From: Terebella lapidaria
Taxonomy: Eukaryota > Annelida > Polychaeta > Terebellida > Terebellidae
DNA: 64,000 nucleotides
Direction of reading: 5' to 3'
Assembly (NCBI GenBank): GCA_949152475.1
Contig: OX424568.1
Location: 20,373,667 to 20,437,666, forward strand
Shown here: positions 1 through 10,600 of the stretch, piece by piece
How positions within the stretch are numbered: position 1 is the first letter of the stretch
How the letters are laid out: every line of letters begins with the position of its first letter
Notes under the pieces: generated by a model
Databases searched by the model: none
What the model saw: only the letters and a program-made list of their open reading frames with translations
Told to the model about the DNA's origin: nothing
Made by a program: the position numbers and the translations under genes

Positions 1-1
1 T

Positions 2-1534
2 GGCGAGGATGAAGAAATCTGCTATGATGAAAGTTTTGAGGTGGCTCACCTCTCTCGAGCACTTTCCGAAGAAGCGAAAATGAAACCGTTCCAGGTGCCT
101 TTAACGGGGGATGAACATGACCCATCTAAGCCGGAACACGACATCTCCTCAGGGGAAGATGAGGAAATCTGCATGGATCCTAGCATGGAAGTCGCTCAGA
201 TGTCGCAGATGCTTTCCGATGAAGCCCAGATGAAACCTTTCCAAGTACCGCTAACTGGGCAGGAACATGACCCTTCAAAGCCGGAACATGACATCTCTTC
301 TGAGGACGAAGATGGAATATGCTATGATAAGAGCATTGAAGTCTCTCGTCTGTCTAGAGCGCTTTCTGAAGAAGCGAGGTGCAAGCCGTTCAACGTGCCA
401 CTCACCGGAGAGGAACACGACCCGTCAAAACCAGAACACGATATTTCCTCTGATGAAGACGAAATATGCTATGATGAGAGCTTTAAAGTTGCTCATATGT
501 CGAGAGCGCTCTCGGAAGAGGCCAGGTCAAAGCCATTCAACGTGCCTCTCACTGGGGATGAGCATGATCCGTCAAAACCCGAACATGATATTTCATCGGA
601 GGATGATGATGCTATCTGTTATGACCACAGTGCCGAAATTGAACACATGTCCAGTCTGCTAAGCAAAGAAGCCTCCCGCAACCCTTTCAAAGTTCCGAGA
701 ACTGGCCTAGAATGTATACCTCACATTGCTGACGATGACTTTTCTTCGGATGGTGAGGATCGACCTGGGTACGTACACACCCAGCAAATTTGGAACTCAA
801 ACGTTCCAACGAGTTCCTACTCTAAACTGCCTTCAATGGAACAACGTGCTCCTCGAAAACTCAGCTTGTCATCTGATAGCGAAGATGATAACATCCGCGG
901 GGCTCGATGCTCGAAGTCCCGGCCTGACGATCGAAGCACAAGACATGCTGTGCTTTCATCAGGTAGCGATTCTGATCAAGCCGCAGTTCAACTAGAAGAT
1001 CACCACTTTGAAGCTGCTAGGATACTCGAGTCCAACGCATTGGCTAATCCATACTCAGTGCCTGTTGAATCTCGGGAGCATCCCGAAATTGCTGATCACT
1101 ATTCCGACAGTGAGGAACTTCCGGATGCGGCAGACATATTGGATTCAGAACATCTTCGCAAGCCTTACGCTGGCACCTCCTACCCAGAAGCCGATAAAGA
1201 CTTTCCCGCTCTGCCCCCATTTCCCATTATACATCCACAGGATATCGCTGACGAGGAAGATTTTGAACTCCTCGAGGAGAGTTCCAATTCATCTTGTGCA
1301 GGAAGTGATGTCGGTGGAGAGCTCATTCCCAAAATTGAGGAGACGGATGCTTTAGAGGCGTTAGAAGACTTAGACTCTCATGAGTCGTCCGAATCAAGCG
1401 ACGAAAGTGATGACGATGACAATCTTGAGATCGTGCAGAATGATCTTCAACAGGGCACCGAGCAAAGTTCAACTGGCGAGACTTTTCGCAATCCATATGC
1501 AGACTCATCAGAGCAGGACGACATGCAGAGCTAG
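2..1534 (+). CDS. Acidic tandem-repeat protein, C-terminal exon (5' partial)
   Basis: The frame is open from base 2 to a TAG at 1532-1534, so this is the 3' end of a coding exon cut by the window edge; no start codon is implied. The product is very acidic and Ser-rich. It carries 50-residue repeats (next entry), then looser copies of the same core, each an acidic stretch followed by [KN]P[FY]: KPFQVP twice, KPFNVP twice, then NPFKVP, NPYSVP, KPYAG and NPYAD near the C-terminus. Between the cores are SSEDED-type clusters that resemble casein kinase 2 sites. There is no recognisable fold, signal peptide or membrane segment; it looks disordered. I do not recognise the family. Since FERM exons of the downstream FARP gene should lie to the left, this exon could be an alternative last exon of that gene rather than a separate gene. 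Coding status is well supported, identity is not. Confidence 0.8.
   Translation, partial: GEDEEICYDESFEVAHLSRALSEEAKMKPFQVPLTGDEHDPSKPEHDISSGEDEEICMDPSMEVAQMSQMLSDEAQMKPFQVPLTGQEHDPSKPEHDISSEDEDGICYDKSIEVSRLSRALSEEARCKPFNVPLTGEEHDPSKPEHDISSDEDEICYDESFKVAHMSRALSEEARSKPFNVPLTGDEHDPSKPEHDISSEDDDAICYDHSAEIEHMSSLLSKEASRNPFKVPRTGLECIPHIADDDFSSDGEDRPGYVHTQQIWNSNVPTSSYSKLPSMEQRAPRKLSLSSDSEDDNIRGARCSKSRPDDRSTRHAVLSSGSDSDQAAVQLEDHHFEAARILESNALANPYSVPVESREHPEIADHYSDSEELPDAADILDSEHLRKPYAGTSYPEADKDFPALPPFPIIHPQDIADEEDFELLEESSNSSCAGSDVGGELIPKIEETDALEALEDLDSHESSESSDESDDDDNLEIVQNDLQQGTEQSSTGETFRNPYADSSEQDDMQS
65..661 (+). repeat. In-frame 150-bp coding tandem repeat (four units plus a partial fifth)
   Basis: Units begin at 65, 215, 365 and 512 (the third is 147 bp); a diverged fifth starts at 662. 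Each encodes about 50 residues with the order SEEA, KPF(Q/N)VPLTG, EHDPSKPEHDISS, an acidic run, IC(Y/M)D, then a hydrophobic-patterned stretch. Protein similarity between units is clearly higher than third-position identity, which suggests purifying selection on the peptide rather than very recent duplication. Confidence 0.85.
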
Positions 1535-4500
1535 CATTCATTGTCATTTGCATGGGCAAATACTTATAAATGCATACTTTGTATAAATTGAAGCACTGTT
1601 AACTCATATCAACTGTATGATACTGTAAACATGTACAAGGGCTGTCATACTTATTGTATTGCTTTAGTCTCCATAATATTTTATAAGGCGATGATGAAAA
1701 ATGTATTATTGGTACTGATTGCATACGTGTAAAAATTGTCACAATTCATCTGTATTTATGATACATATTTTAATATTGGGTGAAAGAGTCTTCAGATCTG
1801 AGGTATGTGGAATATTTTAGGAAAAAAAGTTTAAATGTCACAGGCGTGCTATAATATAAGTCTACTTGTAAGTTAGTCTGGGTTTAATAATTTGTTACAT
1901 TTCACTGCCTACCATGTAGCCAGATATAATATCCTGCATAGAATAAATAATCAGAAGTAGTTGACTTGAGAGCAAGTTAGTGAAAAATTTAAATTTCTTT
2001 ATTGAAATACAAACATAAATCCCTAAATTTAAAACTAAATTCTTGTAACATTAGGGCTCATAAATATTCTGAAACACATTCGCACATTGATAAAATATGG
2101 TCATGTTTAAATTTGAATACAGCTGATTTGACAAGAGTGGGGGGGGGGGGGGGGGGAGGCATGTTTCTGGGGCTCTGATTGGCTGACCAACCAGTTTTTC
2201 TCTAGCTGTGATTGGTTGTTTTGAATGACTCAAAATTCTTCATGACTGAAAATTGCATTTTGTGTTGGTCATGTCTTGGTAAAGTCTGCTGTTTTGAAGA
2301 GATGAAAGAATTAGAAATTCATTTGAAGAAAAATACTCTGAAAAAAGTGACATGTTCAAATCATGTGGCAGCTCTTCAAAACAGATTCACACCCCAAGTT
2401 TTTATTTTGTCATCTTTGTGATGTGCACTGTTTGTTATATATCTATTTGATTTTTTTTCATCTCGTGGAGTTCAACAGAGCGAGCACTGTACATCAAATA
2501 CTTTTCTTGTTTTGTGACTTCTTTTGTGCATTGTCTCAGTTTATTTAGATTTTTTGCATTTTCTCTGAATTTTGTTCATTCGTTCATCGCTCATTTCATC
2601 CCACACTTCAAAACACTCAATAATCTGTTATATTTTGTATTTCTTTTAGTGTTATGAAGTTCAATGCATTCTGGTACATATTTTCCCGATATTTGATGAG
2701 AAATACAAGAGAACAGAATATATAATATTTATCATTCCTATTCATCGTTTTGCGTGCTACTGTTTTATTCCGATCCCAGCCTCAAATTTAGTAAAATTTC
2801 ATTAAATTCAAACTCCTCATACATTTAATTAGAAGAATTTGCTAATAGTATTTAGGTGCCTCATTGAATTGATAAAAAGTATATTTTGAGGGGTTTTCCC
2901 TCACTGTAGTCCCATCTCATTGCACTCAAATATACATGTACAATGCTGGGTGACATTTTCAAGAGACAACCTGTAAACTTGATAAAAAAATAAGAATCAG
3001 ATAAAAATTTTATGACTCACTTCCAACACATTTAGACAATTTTTGGACATGTTTTATAGAGTTTGCACATTTCTTTCTGTCTTTCTGATTTTCTGCTCCC
3101 ACCTGCACCCCCCACCAATGTATGTAACCATGGTGACCCTTATGAAATCATCTCTGCATGCCAGTTCTTCTGTATGCATGCTAGCTATCCCACGTGGTTT
3201 GCACTCTGCCTACAATAGACTCCATAGATCTATTTCTTCCCTTGCATGGTATAGACTCTAGACAATCTATTATGTTTGCATATGCCTAGCTTGCATGAAT
3301 GTATTGCATTTGCATCAGTTAACGTGGTTTGCAGCTATCAGAACCCCCTTAAGTTATATTGTTTGTCAGGGAAAAGGGGCATTTAATCTAAAGAAAATGA
3401 CAATTTGTTTTTCTCCAAGAATTTGCATTTGTTTACAATGTTTACTGGTACAAGAGTTTTGGTTGAGGGTTACATTTCAGAATATTCAAAAAAAGCGAAA
3501 TATTCAAATTTACACAAAAATTTATTGATCAGCATTATATTGCTAATACATACATGTAGTGATATATTGGGACCTATAATATTTATCGGCCAGTATAAAT
3601 ATGGGATGATAACAGTTTTTTGGTTGTTTGGTTCGTGTAAAAGAGCTATGAAGGATGATGCTGATAATTCAGGTGTATAAATGTATGAGTTTTACCTGCA
3701 TTTGTATATTGTCTATATATATTGCTGGTATTGTATGCTAGATTTCTTTAGATTTGCACCCTGATGGCTTATTTCTATACCATGCCCTAACAACTGCTTA
3801 CTGTTTCTGTTAAAACACTTGAAATGTTAATGACAATTTCAATTAAATGTTGTTTTCGATGATACCTGCTTGAGTTTCTTAATCAACAATTCCTACTCGG
3901 ACTATTTACTGTTAGTAGTTCTAGCTTTTACAAAATTAATGATAGTTATTGTTATATTGCGTATTTTATGATATACGGTATATTGATATTCAACGAAATT
4001 GGCCTGTTTGGTTTCTTGCACAATTTCACTTCCGAAATGATACTTCTAGACACATACTCCATGCTTTGCCCTCCCATGATTTCAAGCCCTGCACAGAAAA
4101 GACGAATAAAAGCCCCATGGAAACGAAACCCGTAGAATTATCGCGCGTATGTTTAAACTGGTTAAAAATTGAAGAAGAACTCTTGAAACATTGTCATTCG
4201 CATTTTGATTTCTACTTTGTCCTAGATTAAGGCACTTTTCAAAGCTAATGTCATTTTATTTTAACCCATGATGTATCATGTTGAAGTATATAATGTTGTT
4301 ACAAGTTGAAATTTGTCTTGTCTCGATTTCTGTTGTGTAATTGTCTCGGATGTTTCTGACAAAATTACGGTAATAAGTTCGGAATTTGCTTTCCCTCATG
4401 AATACATTTGGAGAAAAAGGAAATTCTTTTCAATGTAGAAATGAAGTTTTTCAAGATTTGTTGATGTCCAATGACAATTCATTTTGTTCGTCAGAATTGT

Positions 4501-7500
4501 TGATGTTTTTTGTTGTGTTGTGAGTGATGCGATTTGTGCAAGGTTTGTTGAGAAATTGCCCCTGAACTTGTTAAAAAAGGAATGTACATTTTAAGTTTGG
4601 ATCTTTAGTTATCAATGTCCGACACAAATTTTTTTTTGAGAAAGAGAGAGAGATATTTATATATTCCCCCTTATATCCCCGTTTCCCAGAAATTCTTCGT
4701 TGGAACAGCTTACTATTTTCAAAATTTGTGCATTGGGAATCTTTTCATTTTTCCCTTGAATTTGGGTGTCCACCAACTCAGTACATTTACTAACCAGTTA
4801 TTCTTAATATTATGAGGCAAAAATAACTAATACCCCTTTGGAATCAAAATATTCGCTGTATACATGTAGCATGGTATTCTACTGAAAATAACTGTTCTTT
4901 TTCACTGTGCTAAATTCTGCGTCTTGCTTCTGATAATAATTTCTAGGTGGTGGTTTAACAATGATGTTGAGAATATTCAACAGGAATAAAATGTGTGTTC
5001 ATTTATTTATTGAAGTAGAAAATGAGCTTGATACAATCTCAAAAAAGAAAATATCTTTGCTTCAAACATCGCCATGTATAATCTTTCATTTTATGGACCG
5101 TGATAAATGTTGAACACTCATTAACTGATTAATGCATATCGACAAAATGTATATGACCAGTTTATACCAATCTTGCATTTAAAATCAATTTGCATTTCCG
5201 TATGACTATAATATATCAAACGTGTTATCTATATGCGAAACAGGGTTTAATCTTAATAAGAAGCATTTGTTGAATTGTCATGTTGTTAAAATTTTATTGT
5301 TGAGTTGCAATGTATCAGTTTAATAATTTATATATTATACCAGTATCATTGTTAATCATTCGAACTTAATGTTGAGTAGTGTAGTTTCTTCAAAATCTCA
5401 TAAATTACAATGTGATAAGGATACTTTCAATTTGTTATTTTACTTTTTTTGAAAGTTTATGAAATTATCAGTCATTAACTCATCTAGTCACAGTACATTT
5501 ATTTGCATCGTACTTAGGCAGAAACTACCGGTTAAATTATTGATCAAATTGCGTTCTGATTGGTCGAAAACCGACCAATAGCAAGTCACCTAGTCATTTC
5601 AGACAATTTAGACATTTTGTACTGGGGTGCATAATATTTCATCATTTCGGTATTAAAACTGAAAAATAGCATCATAGGATTTTATCATAAAAAGCATCAG
5701 CTAGTCGAATTTCTTCTTGGAAATAACAAAATAATACTTTTTAGTGTTCAGTACAGCACTAGTCAATGATTGGAGGATTGTTTTAGGTTACATTCGATAT
5801 CTCTGAAAATAAGACATTCAGAGTTGCCAAATGTCGATATGCCAAATGCTAGTTAATTGTCAAATTTTATACCTTTCCTAAATTGAATGTTTTTGATAGT
5901 CGTATGTCCATGATGTCATTGTTTTCCAACAAAGTTGCAATGATTTAGTTAGTGTTATAAATTATTGGTGTAAAAGCTCATGAAATAGGTAATTTCATTG
6001 AAGTTTGTTACAAAAATGTGCGCTAATTCCTGTTGAAAAGCACTTCGTAATTAAGCTACTTGTAAATATGTAAATTTGTGCTCAAGATTTTTTTCCCTTA
6101 ATAATGCAAATTGTTCCATGTCAAGTTTTTTTTTCGGTAAAGATATTCATTAGTATATAAATAATATGCTAACTCAATGTCAGAGAAAAATGTGAAATAT
6201 TTTCATAAATATCACAAATCTCTGTGTGTTTGATAAAAAAAAGTACATGTATGTTAAGAATATTCAACTAATAATGCATTTTTTAAAATCACTTGTGGAA
6301 TTGCGACCTGATAAAAATTTGTCAATTCATGCATATCCAACTTATATGTCTGTTTAAAAAACTCATGCACACCATAGTTTTAGTGAAATGCGTTTAGATT
6401 TATGAATGTACTCTTTGGGAAATGCATATAACGGTAGTACGTAGAATTAGAGTTGGGTATTTCTTTAAGTAATAGTACACTATTAGCGAATTAATTTAGT
6501 TTATATGGGGTTTTATCTGTGAATACGCTGTTTGCAGTATAGTTTTTTGGCACCGATATTTTGATGTTGAATTATTTTGTACATTCACGGTTGCTAAAAA
6601 ATGTTGCAAGTATCAATCATGGTCATTTTGCTGCGATTTTATATACTATATATATCCTAACTGTGTGCAATCGTACATGACATTGTATTTCAAGTATATT
6701 TTACATTTAGACATACAGTTGTCATAGCAACTGGGCATTTTCCTAACCGATTTTTGTGGGCTTGTATAATGTTATTGTATGTTGGTTTTTTGTGTGAGAT
6801 ATGTTACAAAAATTTGTAAATAATGCTTTTTTCCTGGTGTATTGTATATCACGTTTTTTTGTGGATATTAATTGTTATTGTGTAATAAATGAATGCTGAT
6901 GCAGTACTTAAAAATTTTGGTTTTTTTTCGTCCTTTCAACATTCAATTTGTCATGAATAAACGTTTGTAAGAGTTGTGAAAGAAATGATGCTATGATAGC
7001 TTGCAAAAATAGCAGTAAGCATACAGAATTTTCAATATACATTGTATATACTAACAAACTATTATCATGATTATACATTTGACATGTGTAGATCAATTTT
7101 GTTAATATCAGTTACGTTTATACTGACTAGTCAACATTGAAAAGCACAATATTTGTGGGTGGTTTTAACGATTTCGTGGCTGCCACAAGATTCCAACTTG
7201 CCAATTTTATCTTAATCGGGAATTTTTTCTGTCAAATGGATACATAATGTACAACAATGTATACCTACTGTTTATCAAGCATGAGGAAAGAATGTCAAAG
7301 CAACAAATATCACTGGTTTTGGAAGAATAATATTCATGGATTTACAGAGGAGATTTCCAAAAAACATCCAGAAAAAAGTTACGAAAGAAGATAATTTGCT
7401 ACCTTCAACATTCAGTCATGAACAATGGGTAATTTCCTGTCAAATTAGATATAATATGTGATACATTTGCACTGGATAAACATGATAAAATGGTTTCAAA

Positions 7501-7583
7501 TCCACTTCATTCAGATTTACTACAACCGAATATTTTGAAATATATATATTTTTTTTGGGAGGGGGGGGGGGACTGAGTTTATC
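1535..7583 (+). other. Long 3' UTR-like and intergenic sequence
   Basis: No convincing coding exon. The stretch is uniformly T-rich and free of the dispersed repeats seen elsewhere, much like the FARP 3' UTR. Candidate poly(A) signals AATAAA occur near 1942 and 6881. Pumilio-type TGTAAATA motifs occur near 6063 and 6816. A poly-G run lies near 2141-2157. If the distal signal is used, the 3' UTR of the upstream acidic-repeat transcript is about 5.3 kb. I searched it for FERM-domain exons and found none. Confidence 0.45.
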
Positions 7584-7659
7584 ATGTTGATGGAGGACGG
7601 GAGTTTAGTCAGATTTGGGGCGTATGATGTGGTCATTCCGGAGCTGCAAATCTACCAAG
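7584..7659 (+). other. FARP: Possible alternative first exon (or extra internal exon) of the FARP gene
   Basis: ATG at 7584 (a second at 7590) opens 25 codons (MLMEDGSLVRFGAYDVVIPE...) ending at a strong donor, CAAG|GTAAGT, at 7660. The frame joins exactly to the next exon at 8040, whose acceptor is a NAGNAG (CAGCAG), so one extra Ala codon is optional. Upstream lie a T run and a poly-G run. A T-rich tract ending GGGAG could serve as an acceptor, so this might be an ordinary internal exon. If it is a first exon, the isoform lacks FERM. Confidence 0.45.
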
Positions 7660-10600
7660 GTAAGTCGGAGAGAATCCTTGAATATAAATAATATATTATC
7701 GGATCATTTCTGCTAGATGCAAATTTTTCTTATGCATGTCCCGGTAGATAATTGGAAATGTTCACAAGATTTTCCATGCTCTAAGGAGATTTGTGTGTAC
7801 ATGTATAAATCTAGAAAATGGAGTTGTTCAAAATGGTAACATCTTAATACAAGTGAAGAGTATTGGGAAATTATCCAGAAATGGAATGCAATCCATGATG
7901 AACACATGAGCTAAGGATTATGATAGATGTGAACATTTTGAAATGTTAAAATTTCAAAATATATTAATAACCCCCATCAAGATGATCAAGAAAAAAGAGA
8001 ATTAATATTGGCATAAATAAATATTTTGTTCCTCAGCAGTGAACCACGGTGGTTATGGACAGATGTCGCCCCGTCTCAAAAAACTCGACCCTGCACAGTT
8101 CATGCTCTCCCCGGACAACCGCAAACACTCGGAGCCGGTTTTCCCGATGTCCATGATACAGCAGGCAGAGATGGACGACAGTCACTTGGCCCGGTCGCCT
8201 GAAGTGGAGAACATACCCGGTCGGGTGGTCGATGATCCGGAACAGAGGTATATATATTTCTGTTACTTATATATATTTTCTGGATTGCCTTGTGGTTGGA
8301 TTGATGAATGGATTGGTATTTTTTTCGGATTTTTTTTATCCCATCTTTCTTGCTTTTCACCATAGAATTAATATGTTTTATGTGTGATTGCACAACATGG
8401 CTTCGGTTAGGTTTTAGAAAAAGGAAAAAAAAATTGTAAATGTAGGTTCATAATTGCATTCTGCTTTGTAATATTGATTGCTTTCAATACATATTTCTAT
8501 AATAAATTATCATATTTATTCATTGTAATATATTGTACTATACAAACTAATCTGCTAATATCTCTCTGAGCTCTGATGGCATGCTGGAGATTTTAATCTA
8601 AAATATAACTACATGTATATAATATGCTTTGAATTAAAAAAAAAAATTTTTTTTAAGAATACAATATTGGTGGTTTGGTAATAGTATGTGTATGTTTGTG
8701 AATACTGTATTGTCTTAGCTTGTAAAATGTTGTTTTTGATCTCCACTAACCCACTAATGCACCTTGTCAGACCGTGGACACCGAGTAGAGAGTATTACAT
8801 GTAAGTGTTGCCATGGTGACGTGTATAGCCTAGTCAGTGTGCTTCAATGTCTGCATGTACATGTATATCACTGGTATTAGAGGTATAGTTAATTGACCTT
8901 CCCTCAAATCCAGTTTGTCCCAAGTCTCTTTACGTCATTTTCGATATGAGAAGTTTGCTGACGTATTTTGTGAAACTTTTAGGGGCATTTGAGAAAGGTC
9001 AATTACATGGAATAAACGGTACATCTAGAATCTTTGCTGAATATATGAAATACAAAAAACTTGAAATATTGCAATGAGATATTCATCACAATGTGGTATA
9101 CCTTCTACAAAAGCTTGTCGGCTATGATTATGATAAACAATTCTAAACACCATGAACACTTGCAATGACTAACCATGCATGTAACATTTGAGTCATACAA
9201 CAACCATATTCAGAAGCTGTATGGTTCGACCAATGGGCATTACGGTAACTGGAAAAACCCTCCCAAAATTCACATATTTGCGTGTTTCTTCATTTCAGGA
9301 CACCCCACCTTCACAGAAGCCAATCTGCGACATCGCCCGGCCCTAAACACGACAACGGCACCCCACACTTCAACCTCCCGGATGCAAACTCACCCCCGCA
9401 GTATAACCAAATCATCCATGGCAATGGAAGTGATGGCCTCCCGCCCCCACCCCCGCCGATCTACGAGGAGGAAATGGCGAGAGTCGCCCGGGATCGAGAC
9501 CGCGATCGTCAGAAGGCGTGGGCGGCGTCCCGCGAGTTGGAAACGCTCATCTCGAGGAGCACGACCTCTGCAGCATCCGCGACGCTAACGAGTAGCATGA
9601 GCGTTCCGTCGTCAAGGGGAACGGAAGAATCTGAGGATGACTCTCGGCGGAAGGTACATGCACAGTTGAACAGAGAATACATTAACCTGTGTTGAAGACC
9701 ATTGATTTGTCATCCGAGGTCTCCCTGAAACCAAGTAAACTTTCTACCTGTCCTGTCTAAATATTTCTGAGATCATTGTAATGTATTTACATGTGATGAG
9801 TTCTGCATGGAATGGTCATTTTGGGTTGCCTTGAAATACAGATTTCTCTGTATTATCGTTAACTTGCAAGATTTATCTTCTTATCGTTAAAATGCAAGAT
9901 TTAACTTCTACCATTTAGCGGTCGCCAGCTGACAAGGCGTACTACATCGCGAAGGAACTTCTGATGACGGAGAGAACATATAAAAAGGATCTGGAAGTCA
10001 TCACAGTGGTACGCACTCATATCTACATGTAATAAAATTATATGTCTGATAATGTTAGTAGACTTGCTTGAACATGTTGAAGTTCAAGGCACATTTATAA
10101 TATTCATTTGGGCCAAATGAAAATCCATTTTATGCATAATGAAAGGTCTACAGTACATTATAGCTATCATCGTGCAATGAACATTGTTCATTATCGTACA
10201 TTCAAATCATGTAATGTTTATAAACAGTAAACGTAAAAATATGTTACGATATAATATACATGTATTGCCAAATAATCATGGTAGACACCTTCCCTTTCCT
10301 CGCAGTGGTTCCGCCAAGCGGTTAGCCAAGATGACGTCATGCCGGAACACCTAACAGAACTCCTATTTCTAACCATCGATCCAATTTACGACTACCACAT
10401 CAAGTTTTTGAAGGAGATTGAACAGCGCCTGGCGATGTGGGAGGGGAAATCTAACGCCCATCTCAACGGGGAATTCCGACGAATAGGCGACATCATTTTG
10501 AATAACCTTCGTGTGCTTAAGGTACTGAACTTTTTTCAAAAATTTTATAAAATTTTCTTTACGATTTGATTTCGAAAGATTTAAAAAAAAAAGATTAAAA

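Noticed and set aside
1535-8036. FERM-domain exons for FARP
   Set aside because: Looked for FERM-like peptides between the acidic exon and 8.0 kb; none seen.
8100-8393. Minus-strand frame opposite a FARP exon
   Set aside because: Shadow of the coding exon on the other strand.
9175-9588. Plus-strand frame overlapping FARP exon 9299-9653
   Set aside because: The alternative frame is Arg/Thr-rich and does not join neighbouring exons; the other frame does.
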